A stretch of DNA of 16,474 nt from Paenibacillus sp. (GCA_029256665.1 JAQSXN010000012.1:1-16474), one strand, 5' to 3'; shown: positions 6,694 to 14,130, numbered from the stretch's first letter. The notes: generated by a model not told the origin, from the letters alone. A program made the numbers and translations.

Positions 6694-7857
6694 TTATTGA
6701 ATGAGGTGATTCGACGTAGAGACCATCTCCCCATGCCGCACGTATTCCCGGGGGACCCGCTTGCCGACGAGACAAACGACTTCATACGGGATCGTGTTCA
6801 TGAGAGCCGCGGTTTCGCGAATCGAGATTCCGTCTCCTTCCGACATGCCGAACAGGGTGACTTCCTCTCCGGCCGACAGGTCCGGCAAGGAGGTCACGTC
6901 GATCATCGTTTGATCCATGCACACCCGGCCGATGATGGGAACCCGCTTCCCGCGGACAAGAACAAGTCCGGTATTGGATAGCTGGCGCGACAACCCGTCG
7001 GCATAACCAACGGGGAGAGTCGCAACCAAACTATCCATTTCGGTAACAAAGGTAAGCCCGTAGCTCACGGGCTTATTCTTGTTGACGGTCTTCACGAATG
7101 AAATCTTGGTTTTCAATTGCATCGCTTCCCGTAACGGGAATGAAGGAAGAGCCTCCGGCAACGGGGACAAACCGAACAAGGCGATTCCCACTCGCACCAT
7201 GTCCATGTGCATGTCCGGAAACTTCATGGCGGCCGCGCTGTTGCAGCAATGTTTGATCGGAATATGGACGCCGCTTTCGGCTAACCGTTTCAGCAGGACG
7301 ACAAACGCGTCGTATTGTCCGTGGGTAAAGGATGGATCCGGGTTGTCCGCATCCGCGAAATGCGTAAAGATACCCTCGATAATCGTATGTGAATGCGAGA
7401 TCGAGAGGCACGCAGGCAGCACGTCTTCCGCCGTGAAGCCGATTCGGGACATGCCCGTGTCGACCTTGAGATGAATCCGCGCTTGCCGATTTAGACGCTC
7501 TGCGCGGCCCGCCACCTCAGCAAGCATTTCGCGGGACGAGACGGCGATCGTGAGTTGTTGCCGGATTGCCTCCTCGATCGCATGAACGGGCGTATGGCCC
7601 AGAATCAGAATGGGAGCTTGCACGCCTGCATGCCGAAGCTGGATTGCCTCGTCAACAAAAGCTACGCCGAGGTAATCGGCTCCGGCTTCCATAGCCGTTA
7701 ACGCGATTTCCACGGCGCCATGACCGTAGCCGTCGGCTTTCACCACGGCCATCAGACGAGCGGATCGTCCCATACTGGCTCTGAACAACCGCACGTTATG
7801 TTCAATGGCATCCAAAGAAACCTCTGCCCATGTATCCCGATATCGCTTTGCCGTCAT
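6694..7857 (-). CDS. alr: Alanine racemase (PLP-dependent, fold type III)
   Basis: Interconverts L- and D-alanine, supplying D-Ala for peptidoglycan or, as a second copy, breaking down D-amino acids. The start MTAKRYRDTW gives 387 residues, the usual family size, with AAGGTGG nine bases upstream; the frame extends 37 codons further upstream without family similarity. Catalytic marks: K40 in AVVKADGYGHG binds PLP on one face, Y266 in VSYGLTF is the opposite catalytic base, K131 in LKVDTGMSRIG matches the carbamylated Lys, and HCCNSAA, VRVGIALFG, LPVGYADG and GRVCMDQTM follow in order. The gene is divergent from the aminotransferase gene across about 220 bp and convergent with the AraC remnant. 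It could be a broad amino acid racemase feeding the presumed lysine pathway next door, but nothing in the sequence proves a substrate other than alanine. Confidence 0.95.
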   Translation of the reverse strand: MTAKRYRDTWAEVSLDAIEHNVRLFRASMGRSARLMAVVKADGYGHGAVEIALTAMEAGADYLGVAFVDEAIQLRHAGVQAPILILGHTPVHAIEEAIRQQLTIAVSSREMLAEVAGRAERLNRQARIHLKVDTGMSRIGFTAEDVLPACLSISHSHTIIEGIFTHFADADNPDPSFTHGQYDAFVVLLKRLAESGVHIPIKHCCNSAAAMKFPDMHMDMVRVGIALFGLSPLPEALPSFPLREAMQLKTKISFVKTVNKNKPVSYGLTFVTEMDSLVATLPVGYADGLSRQLSNTGLVLVRGKRVPIIGRVCMDQTMIDVTSLPDLSAGEEVTLFGMSEGDGISIRETAALMNTIPYEVVCLVGKRVPREYVRHGEMVSTSNHLIQ

Positions 7858-7895
7858 CTCGTTTTTCCACCTTTTTATGGTATCCCAACGCTCTG

Positions 7896-7901
7896 ATTGT
7901 A
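7896..7901 (-). promoter_or_regulatory. Possible -10 of the alr promoter
   Basis: On the minus strand TACAAT (7901-7896) lies about 39 bases before the alr ATG. Seventeen bases further upstream there is only TATTCA, a poor -35. The position is sensible, but the assignment rests on one hexamer. Confidence 0.35.
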
Positions 7902-7967
7902 CAGAATCTTTGGATATATGAATAGATCGAATGGAACTGCCGCGAGAAGAGCGCCCCTTTTTGTTCA

Positions 7968-8014
7968 ATTTGCACGGAAATCGATGGCTTCCGGATTCGC
8001 TTTTTTGTGCAAAT
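7968..8014. promoter_or_regulatory. Inverted repeat in the alr/aminotransferase divergent region, candidate operator
   Basis: ATTTGCAC (7968-7975) and its exact reverse complement GTGCAAAT (8007-8014) are 31 bp apart, in the roughly 220-bp gap between two divergently transcribed genes. The arms are too far apart for a simple terminator and no T tract follows. I saw no clear housekeeping promoter for the aminotransferase here, so an activator-dependent promoter is possible. Confidence 0.4.
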
Positions 8015-8078
8015 CTAACATAGTTTCAAAGGACCGAAAAAAGGTACCTTTAGTGCAGGAAAGAGGTGATGGCGGAAG

Positions 8079-9083
8079 GTGATTGATCCATCCAGGCGCG
8101 TGGCGCAAATTCCTCCTTACGTCCCCAGCTTCATCGGCTGCGCGGAATTCCGGCAAGCGGTTTCGGATTTCTACAGGAGGCAATACGAAGTCGAGCTCGA
8201 TCCGGATACCGAGGTAATAGCTTTGATCGGATCCAAGGAGGGGATCGCGCATTTGCTCCCCGCCATGATCGATCCCGGCGATGTGGTGCTCGTGCCCGAT
8301 CCTTGTTACCCGGTTTATCGGATGGCGACGACGATCGCGGGCGGACAAACGCATGACATGCCCCTGACGGAAGAGAACGGATTTCTGCCTCGGTTCGATG
8401 AGATCCCGATCGAAACAGCCGAGCGGGCAAGGCTTATGTTTCTCAATTTTCCCGGCAATCCGACGGCGGCGACGGTGGAACCCGAATTTTTCCGTAGCGC
8501 CGTTGCCTTCGCCCGGAAGCATCGGATTCCGATCGCCCACGATTCCGCCTACAACATGGTCACCTTCGACGGGTATAAGGCACCGAGCATCCTGCAGGCG
8601 GATGGGGCCAAGGAAATCGCGGTGGAATTCGGGTCGCTGTCCAAGACCTATAACATGACGGGCTGGCGAATCGGTTATGCGGTCGGGAACAAGCAGATGC
8701 TGAAAGCATTGTCGATCGTTAAGAACAATACGGATACCGGCCAATTCACTCCGATCCAAAAGGCGGCGGCTTTCGCGCTGAACGGCGACCAACGTTCCAT
8801 CGACGAGCATAACCGGGTATACCGGGAGCGGATGGAGGTCGTGCTGGACGGTTTGGCCTCTATCGGAGCCTCGGCGCAGCCGCCGAGAGGCAGCTTCTTT
8901 ATATGGGCCCGGGTTCCGACCGGATATGCATCGGCTGAATTCGTAACCCGCGTCATGGAGGAGACGGGCGTCATCCTTACGCCGGGGAGCGCTTTCGGTC
9001 CTGGAGGAGAAGGGTATGTTCGAATTTCCGTGTCGGTGCCGAACGGGCGGCTGATCGAGGCCATGAGCAGAATAAAACAATAA
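8079..9083 (+). CDS. Class I/II aminotransferase lacking about 50 N-terminal residues
   Basis: A fold-type I PLP aminotransferase of 334 residues, where close families (aspartate / LL-diaminopimelate aminotransferase type) have about 385-400. PLP residues are kept: N127 in NFPGNPT, D155 and Y158 in HDSAYN, Schiff-base K189 in SLSKTYNMTGWR, and carboxylate-binding R315 in GYVRIS. The start resembles a normal N-terminus (PSRRVAQIPPY), but this joins directly to PSFIGCAEFRQAV, a segment normally about 50 residues later. The missing part includes the N-terminal helix, the conserved GxGxPD loop and substrate-pocket residues. The start is also odd: AGAGGTG precedes ATG 8069, which stops after five codons, while the long frame opens at GTG 8079. 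It is 24 bases upstream of the ALDH gene and probably shares its transcript. The intact form may have transaminated 2-aminoadipate; the present protein is probably inactive or weak. Confidence 0.8.
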   Translation: MIDPSRRVAQIPPYVPSFIGCAEFRQAVSDFYRRQYEVELDPDTEVIALIGSKEGIAHLLPAMIDPGDVVLVPDPCYPVYRMATTIAGGQTHDMPLTEENGFLPRFDEIPIETAERARLMFLNFPGNPTAATVEPEFFRSAVAFARKHRIPIAHDSAYNMVTFDGYKAPSILQADGAKEIAVEFGSLSKTYNMTGWRIGYAVGNKQMLKALSIVKNNTDTGQFTPIQKAAAFALNGDQRSIDEHNRVYRERMEVVLDGLASIGASAQPPRGSFFIWARVPTGYASAEFVTRVMEETGVILTPGSAFGPGGEGYVRISVSVPNGRLIEAMSRIKQ

Positions 9084-9107
9084 TTCGCAAAATGACGGGG
9101 GAGTTCA

Positions 9108-10589
9108 ATGAAAACGATCGTGAACTATATCAATGGGGAATGGAAAGCATCGTCGTCCGGAAAATTCGAGGCCGTCAGGAATCCCGCGACGGGCGAAACG
9201 CTAGGGGAAGTTACGCAGTCTACGAAGGAAGAAGTCGACCTTGCCGTCCAAGCGGCGGTTGCCGCTCAGAAGCTATGGCGGCTCGTCCCGGCTCCCGAGA
9301 GGGCGGACGTCCTGTACAAAGTGGCGCACTTGCTTAAGGAACGCAAAGAAGAGCTGGCCCGAATTCTCACGAGCGAGATGGGCAAAGTGATCGCGGAGGC
9401 TAGAGGCGAAGTCCAAGAAGCGATCGACATGGCGTACTATATGGCGGGAGAAGGACGCCGGTTGTTCGGCGATACGGTGCCGTCCGAGCTGCGCGACAAA
9501 TTCGCGATGAGCATCCGGGTGCCGGTGGGGGTCGCCGGGCTGATCACCCCTTGGAACTTCCCGATCGCGATCGCGTCGTGGAAGTCGCTGCCCGCGCTCG
9601 TGGCCGGCAATGCCGTCGTCTGGAAGCCGGCGACGGAGACCCCGATGATCGCGGCCGAATTTGTCAAGGCATATGAAGATGCCGGGCTGCCGAAGGGGCT
9701 CGTAAATCTCGTGCACGGGTCCGGCAGCGTCGTCGGCTCCGCGATCGTCGATCATCCCGGCATCGACTTGATTTCTTTCACGGGCTCTAACGAAGTAGGC
9801 AAACGGATCAATGAGCGAGCCGGCGCGTTGCTCAAGCGGACCTCGCTGGAGATGGGCGGCAAGAATGCCGTCATCGTGATGGACGACGCCGATCTCGAGC
9901 TGGCCGTCGACGGGATCCTATGGAGCGCGTACGGCACCAGCGGACAACGCTGTACGGCATGCAGCCGCGTCATCGCGCATGCATCGGTCAAAGAGGAGCT
10001 GGAACGAAGGCTGCTGGAACGCATCGCGCGATTAAAGCTCGGCAACGGTCTTGATGAGTCCGTTCAAGTCGGTCCGGTCATCAACCGCGCTTCGCTGGAG
10101 CGAATCGACGGCTATGTGCGGCTTGGTCTCGAGGAGGGGGCAAAGCTGTTATGCGGTGGACGAATCGCGGCGGAGAGCGGTCCGGAGGAAGGCCATTTCT
10201 ATGCGCCGACGCTGTTTACGGACGTGCAGCCCGAGATGCGGATCGCGTCGGAGGAGATTTTCGGGCCGGTCGTCTCCATCATTTCGGTACATAGTTTGGA
10301 GGATGCCGTCGCGATCAACAACGCCGTGGCGTTCGGCCTATCCAGCTCCATCTTCACGCGCGACATCAACCGCGCTTACCGGGCCATGCGGGATCTCGAC
10401 ACGGGCATCGTGTACGTGAACGCGGGCACGACCGGCGCGGAGATTCATCTGCCCTTCGGCGGAACCAAAGGGACCGGCAACGGACATCGGGACTCCGGCG
10501 TCGCTTCGCTAGACGTGTATACGGAATGGAAATCCATCTACGTGGATTACAGCGGGAAGCTGCAGCGCGCTCAGATCGACAATTATTGA
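9108..10589 (+). CDS. ALDH-superfamily dehydrogenase, candidate 2-aminoadipate semialdehyde dehydrogenase
   Basis: A 493-residue NAD(P)-dependent aldehyde dehydrogenase that oxidises an aldehyde to a carboxylate in the cytoplasm. Catalytic residues are all present: N150 in TPWNFP, K173 in WKPATET, the SFTGS cofactor loop (223-227), general base E248 in LEMGGKN, nucleophile C282 in GQRCTACSR and E383 in EEIFGP. The C-terminus (FGGTKGTGNGHRDSG, TEWKSIYVDYSGKLQRAQID) is complete. General similarity fits the semialdehyde dehydrogenases (succinate, 2-oxoglutarate, aminoadipate); the exact substrate cannot be read from sequence. With a lysine 6-dehydrogenase-like gene close by, piperideine-6-carboxylate / 2-aminoadipate semialdehyde is the best guess. 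2-oxoglutarate semialdehyde from sugar diacids is the main alternative, since the neighbouring regulator is of CdaR type. A purine-rich GGGGGAG stands four bases before the ATG. The 3' end overlaps the convergent regulator gene by 7 bp. Confidence 0.88.
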   Translation: MKTIVNYINGEWKASSSGKFEAVRNPATGETLGEVTQSTKEEVDLAVQAAVAAQKLWRLVPAPERADVLYKVAHLLKERKEELARILTSEMGKVIAEARGEVQEAIDMAYYMAGEGRRLFGDTVPSELRDKFAMSIRVPVGVAGLITPWNFPIAIASWKSLPALVAGNAVVWKPATETPMIAAEFVKAYEDAGLPKGLVNLVHGSGSVVGSAIVDHPGIDLISFTGSNEVGKRINERAGALLKRTSLEMGGKNAVIVMDDADLELAVDGILWSAYGTSGQRCTACSRVIAHASVKEELERRLLERIARLKLGNGLDESVQVGPVINRASLERIDGYVRLGLEEGAKLLCGGRIAAESGPEEGHFYAPTLFTDVQPEMRIASEEIFGPVVSIISVHSLEDAVAINNAVAFGLSSSIFTRDINRAYRAMRDLDTGIVYVNAGTTGAEIHLPFGGTKGTGNGHRDSGVASLDVYTEWKSIYVDYSGKLQRAQIDNY

Positions 10590-11773
10590 TGCCGGCCGTT
10601 TCTGATCGCGACGTACAGGAGCAGGCAATGCTCGAAGGACGAGAGGTCGAGACCCGTCAGCTCCGAAATTTTGTCCAACCGGTATAGCAAGGAATTCCGG
10701 TGAATGAATAACGTTCGGGACGTCTCGCTCAAGTTCATATTGGATTTGCAATAGGCAAGGAACGTGGCGGCCAAGGTTTCGTAGCTTCCGTGATTCCGGA
10801 GCGCAACCAGCTGTCCGGTCAGTTTATCGATGATGTACGGGGATAATTCCTTGACCAAGAGTTCAAGCGTCAATTCCCAGTCATTGAAGTTATAGAATCG
10901 CGCGGACAGCTTACTCCTCTTGCCGACGGTCAACGTACGGACGGCATTCTCGTACGACTGCTTAATCCCGTTCACGCCGTTCGCGACGTTCCCGAGCGCG
11001 ACCGCCGCGCTGGCTTGATGCTTCTCCCCCAGGAATTGATTGAGTCTTTGCATCCGGTTCTCGACTTTGGAGACGATCGTATCCCGCTCGTGCGGCAGAA
11101 CGGTCTTGAGGACGACCATCTGCTCGAGGTTCAGCAGGGAGAAGATATCCTGACGATGGTCGACGAACAAATGTTTGACCTGCTCGATCAATTGTTTCTG
11201 AAAGTGCGGCAGCGAGTATTTATCCATCCCCCCTTCAAGAGCGGGCAGTTGAAGGGAGAGCAAGTCCAATTCTATGATCACGCATACGCGTTCCAGATCG
11301 AACCGGAACCCCAGCATTTTGCCGTATTCGATCATGGGATCGGTGTCGTCTGGACGACCGGAGAACAACAGATATTGAACGAGCGTGTCCAGCGCTTTGG
11401 ACTCGAGAACCGTCGTTTCCTTCTTGAACGATTCGTGAAACATCAATTCAACGTGGCTTTTGACGAGCTGCGCGTAGTTCTTGATCATTGCCGGATTACC
11501 GGCAATGCCAAGAACGCCGATAACCTTGTCATTGACGACGATCGGCGTCGCGATGCCGGGCAATATGTTTTCAAGCGCTTCGACATCTTCCTTCTCGTAG
11601 GAGACGGGCTGGTTTCGGCGAAGGACGTCGAACGTGGCTATATGGAGGCTCCCTAGACGACTGCGGTCCGTCGAGCCGATAATGCTTCCTTTCTCGTCCG
11701 TGATTATAATGGGATAACCGATGATTTCGCTCGTGTTGTCGACGATCGTTTGGGCAATTTGTTCAAGATACAT
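10583..11773 (-). CDS. CdaR-family sugar-diacid-type transcriptional activator
   Basis: A 396-residue one-component regulator. An N-terminal diacid-recognition domain (about 3-135, with the opening EQIAQTIVDNTSEIIGYPI, ITDEKGSIIGSTD and ATPIVVNDKVIGVLGIAG) is followed by a GGDEF-like divergent domain (about 145-280) and a PucR-type C-terminal helix-turn-helix (about 330-390: NMNLSETSRTLFIHRNSLLYRLDKISELTGLDL). In E. coli CdaR this architecture activates glucarate and galactarate use; relatives control other small acids. Its place among amino acid dehydrogenase genes suggests sensing a diacid intermediate such as 2-aminoadipate or 2-oxoadipate. The ATG is preceded by GAGGAGCG. It is divergent from the hydroxyacid dehydrogenase gene across about 80 bp and convergent with the ALDH gene, and so sits where it could control both flanking units. 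Length and domains look complete. Confidence 0.9.
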   Translation of the reverse strand: MYLEQIAQTIVDNTSEIIGYPIIITDEKGSIIGSTDRSRLGSLHIATFDVLRRNQPVSYEKEDVEALENILPGIATPIVVNDKVIGVLGIAGNPAMIKNYAQLVKSHVELMFHESFKKETTVLESKALDTLVQYLLFSGRPDDTDPMIEYGKMLGFRFDLERVCVIIELDLLSLQLPALEGGMDKYSLPHFQKQLIEQVKHLFVDHRQDIFSLLNLEQMVVLKTVLPHERDTIVSKVENRMQRLNQFLGEKHQASAAVALGNVANGVNGIKQSYENAVRTLTVGKRSKLSARFYNFNDWELTLELLVKELSPYIIDKLTGQLVALRNHGSYETLAATFLAYCKSNMNLSETSRTLFIHRNSLLYRLDKISELTGLDLSSFEHCLLLYVAIRNGRHQ

Positions 11774-11805
11774 GCCATAATCGCTCCTCGCCTGTTATGG
11801 AGCTT

Positions 11806-11814
11806 ATTATAGCA
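11806..11814 (-). promoter_or_regulatory. Extended -10 promoter of the CdaR-family gene
   Basis: On the minus strand TGC plus TATAAT (11814-11806) is a perfect extended -10 element, placing the start about 25 bases before the regulator ATG. No -35 is recognisable, as usual for extended -10 promoters. Just downstream, CCATAA (11775-11780) and TTATGG (11795-11800) form an inverted repeat with half-sites 20 bp apart, about two helical turns, a possible autoregulatory site. Confidence 0.55.
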
Positions 11815-11854
11815 TGGTTTCCGTCGCCGCTGCCCGGAGAAAGGAGCCTGGGTC

Positions 11855-12856
11855 ATGGAAAAACCGAAAGTGCTTCAAATTCTGTCGATGTACCATGAGG
11901 AAGGGGAACGCGTCCTGAAGCAAGGAGCCGAGGTCGTGCGAACCGACCGATACGATATTCCGCATCTCTGCCGGCTGGCGAAGGAAGTGGACGGCATCGT
12001 GCTTAGAGCACCCGCGAGAATCACGCGGGAGGTGATCGACGCGAATCCGAACCTGAAAGTGATATCGGGGGCGGGCGTCGGGCTCGATAACATCGATGTC
12101 GCGTACGCGACGGCACATGGAATACCCGTTCTCCATGCTCCGTCGGTTAACAAAGCGTCAACCGCCGAGCACGCCGTGATGCTGATGCTCGCGCTGAGCA
12201 AGAACGTGATTCGCCTGCATGACGAAATGAGCAAGGGCCGTTATTCGTCCCGGACCCGCATTCCGACCTACGAGCTGAAGGGCAAAAAAGCGGGACTGGT
12301 CGGATTCGGCCAAATCGCCCGGGAAACGGCCAAGCGGTTAAAGCTCGGCTTCGAGATGGAGGTGACCGCATGGGTGCGGGAGATCGATTCGGCCAAACAC
12401 GATTTTGCGAACGAGCTAGGCGTTAGGCTGACGACCAGCTTAGAGGAGATTTTCGCGCATTCCGATTTCGTTTCCCTGCACATCCCGCTTAACGAACAGA
12501 CCCGACATTCGGTTGACCGAAGATTATTCTCGCTTATGAAGCCGTCGGCTTACTTCGTTAACACCGCCCGCGGCGCGGTCTTGAACCAGGGAGATCTGTA
12601 CGCCGCATTGCTTGAAGGGAAGCTGGCCGGAGCGGGGCTGGACGTATTCGATCCGGAGCCTCCGGAGGAAGGGCTGCCGCTCTTGTCGTTGCCGAACGTG
12701 ATCGTGACGCCGCATGTGGGAGGAACGACGGTCGAGTGCAACCGCATCGCCTCGACGACGGTGGCCCGGAACGCGATTTCCGTCTTGCAAGGAGAAAGGC
12801 CGGAGCATATCGGCAATCCGGAAGTGCTGAAAGGCGGGAAGGAGCGGCGCTCATGA
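11855..12856 (+). CDS. D-isomer-specific 2-hydroxyacid dehydrogenase (SerA-like family)
   Basis: A 333-residue NAD(P)-dependent enzyme that interconverts a 2-oxo acid and a D-2-hydroxy acid. The N-terminal catalytic lobe includes VISGAGVGLDNID, and the Rossmann loop GFGQIARETAKRL (150-162) has Ala in the third Gly position of GxGxxG. Catalytic residues are R239 in NTARGAVLNQGDL, E268 in DVFDPEPP and H287 in TPHVGGTT. There is no C-terminal ACT domain, so it is not a typical full-length phosphoglycerate dehydrogenase. AAAGGAG lies eight bases before the ATG. It is divergent from the CdaR-family gene and 81 bases upstream of the lysine 6-dehydrogenase-like gene, probably co-transcribed. A plausible role is reducing a 2-oxo acid such as 2-oxoadipate made by the aminotransferase, but this is inference from position only. 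Confidence 0.9.
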   Translation: MEKPKVLQILSMYHEEGERVLKQGAEVVRTDRYDIPHLCRLAKEVDGIVLRAPARITREVIDANPNLKVISGAGVGLDNIDVAYATAHGIPVLHAPSVNKASTAEHAVMLMLALSKNVIRLHDEMSKGRYSSRTRIPTYELKGKKAGLVGFGQIARETAKRLKLGFEMEVTAWVREIDSAKHDFANELGVRLTTSLEEIFAHSDFVSLHIPLNEQTRHSVDRRLFSLMKPSAYFVNTARGAVLNQGDLYAALLEGKLAGAGLDVFDPEPPEEGLPLLSLPNVIVTPHVGGTTVECNRIASTTVARNAISVLQGERPEHIGNPEVLKGGKERRS

Positions 12857-12892
12857 TGTGGAATTAATGAACGAAGCGGGAATTGCTTTAAC

Positions 12893-12915
12893 TTTGCATT
12901 ATTTGAATTCGCAAA
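12893..12915. promoter_or_regulatory. TTTGC/GCAAA inverted repeat before the lysine 6-dehydrogenase-like gene
   Basis: TTTGC (12893-12897) and GCAAA (12911-12915) are separated by 13 AT-rich bases, 23 bases before the ATG. The half-site core matches that of the inverted repeat at 7968-8014 upstream of the aminotransferase. The arms are only 5 bp, so chance is possible. Confidence 0.25.
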
Positions 12916-12937
12916 CGAGAATCTAGGAGGGTAACCG

Positions 12938-14089
12938 ATGCGCGTAGTCGTGTTAGGAACCGGAATGATCGGCACCGTTGTCGTACGAGAGTTGGCCAGA
13001 AGCGCCGCGATCGTCGAGGTCGTGGCGGTAGATGCAGCTTCAGCCAGCGTAGAGCGCTGCGTAGGACAGGCTGACCATCCCAAGGTTTCCGGGAAGGTAG
13101 CCATGCTGGACCAATATGACCGGTTGGTCGAGACGCTGCAGGGAGCCGATATCGCCGTTGGATGTTTGCCGCATGCGCTCAGTCCTCTTGCGATCAAAGC
13201 GGCGATTGCGGCGGGATGCCATCTAATCGACCTGGTCGGCTCCAACTATGAAGAGAAGGCGGAGCTAAACGAGCAAGCGCTCGAAGCCGGCGTGCTTATC
13301 GTTCCCGGAGCCGGCGTCGCGCCTGGAATCGCGAATTTCCTCGCCGCTCGCGGGATCGAGCTGCTGGGCGAGGCGGATGAAGCCGTCATGCTGTGCGGCG
13401 GCCTGCCCCGTCATCCGCTGCCGCCGCTCTGGTATCAAGTCGTCTTCCGGCTCGAGAGCCTGCTCGGTCTATGCACGAAGCCGGCGCTCGCGGTAGAGAA
13501 TGGGGAACTAGTCAAGCTGCCTCCGTTATCGAGGATGGAGCGGCTGCAATTTCCCGAGCCCGTCGGCGAATGCGAGGCGGTCGTCACGGACGCGCACAGC
13601 ACGGCTTATACGTTAAAGTCGAAAGTCAAGAGGCTGTACGAGAAAACCGTCCGCTATAAAGGCCATTGGGACAAGATGAGCGTGCTCGCCGAGCTAGGCT
13701 TCCTGGACGAAACGCCAATCGAAGTCGACGGAGCGCTCGTCTCCCCGCAGAAGCTGGCCGTCCGATTGCTGGAGCGCCAAATGAAAGGCGGCTCGAACGA
13801 GGATATTACGGTTCTCCGCGTCACCGTGACGGGTACGCGGGGCGGCGAGCGTAAGAAGCTGGAATGGGAAATGGTCGATCATTACGACAATGAGCGCAAG
13901 ATGACCTCCATGGCGAAAACGACCGGCTTCCCGGCTATTCTGCTCGCGGAGTGGATGGCCGAAGGGAAGCTAGAGAAACGCGGCGTTGCGGCGATCGAGG
14001 ACGTCATCGTCGGCCGTCATTTCGATCCGTTCTTGCAGGAGCTTGGCAAGCGGGGGATTACGATCTCCTTTAAGGAAGAAACGGCTTAA
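12938..14089 (+). CDS. Saccharopine dehydrogenase-family enzyme, candidate L-lysine 6-dehydrogenase
   Basis: A 383-residue oxidoreductase with an N-terminal Rossmann domain (GTGMIG at 7-12, the conserved loop GCLPHALSPLAIKAAI) and the saccharopine-dehydrogenase C-terminal fold (PGAGVAPGIANFLAARG, CGGLPRHPLPPLWYQVVF, EKTVRYKGHWDKM, MAKTTGFPAILLAEWM, EKRGV). Length and motif order fit what I recall of Geobacillus L-lysine 6-dehydrogenase (EC 1.4.1.18), which deaminates the epsilon-amino group of lysine to give 2-aminoadipate semialdehyde / piperideine-6-carboxylate with NAD. Saccharopine or carboxynorspermidine dehydrogenases share the fold and remain possible. TAGGAGGG lies seven bases before the ATG. 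It follows the hydroxyacid dehydrogenase gene; with the ALDH and aminotransferase genes it could make up a lysine-to-2-oxoadipate route. A hairpin terminator follows at 14131. Confidence 0.82.
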   Translation: MRVVVLGTGMIGTVVVRELARSAAIVEVVAVDAASASVERCVGQADHPKVSGKVAMLDQYDRLVETLQGADIAVGCLPHALSPLAIKAAIAAGCHLIDLVGSNYEEKAELNEQALEAGVLIVPGAGVAPGIANFLAARGIELLGEADEAVMLCGGLPRHPLPPLWYQVVFRLESLLGLCTKPALAVENGELVKLPPLSRMERLQFPEPVGECEAVVTDAHSTAYTLKSKVKRLYEKTVRYKGHWDKMSVLAELGFLDETPIEVDGALVSPQKLAVRLLERQMKGGSNEDITVLRVTVTGTRGGERKKLEWEMVDHYDNERKMTSMAKTTGFPAILLAEWMAEGKLEKRGVAAIEDVIVGRHFDPFLQELGKRGITISFKEETA

Positions 14090-14130
14090 TATAGGCATAA
14101 CGAATGCCGTTCCTCATATCATTACCTCGG

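Noticed and set aside
7858..7968. 37-codon upstream extension of alanine racemase
   Set aside because: It covers the likely promoter, lacks similarity to the family and would exceed the usual 380-390 residue length.
7965..9080. A 371-codon minus-strand open frame opposite the aminotransferase
   Set aside because: It mirrors the codon pattern of the plus-strand gene, which has clear PLP motifs; the minus product shows no family features and no ribosome binding site.
9555..9580. GCGATCGC repeat in the ALDH gene as a copy of the hairpin arm at 14251
   Set aside because: Only the 8-bp palindrome is shared, it is explained by coding for the conserved FPIAIA segment, and no hairpin forms there.
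11015..11656. 213-codon plus frame inside the CdaR-family gene
   Set aside because: Shadow frame; the minus strand has the full diacid-recognition to helix-turn-helix architecture.
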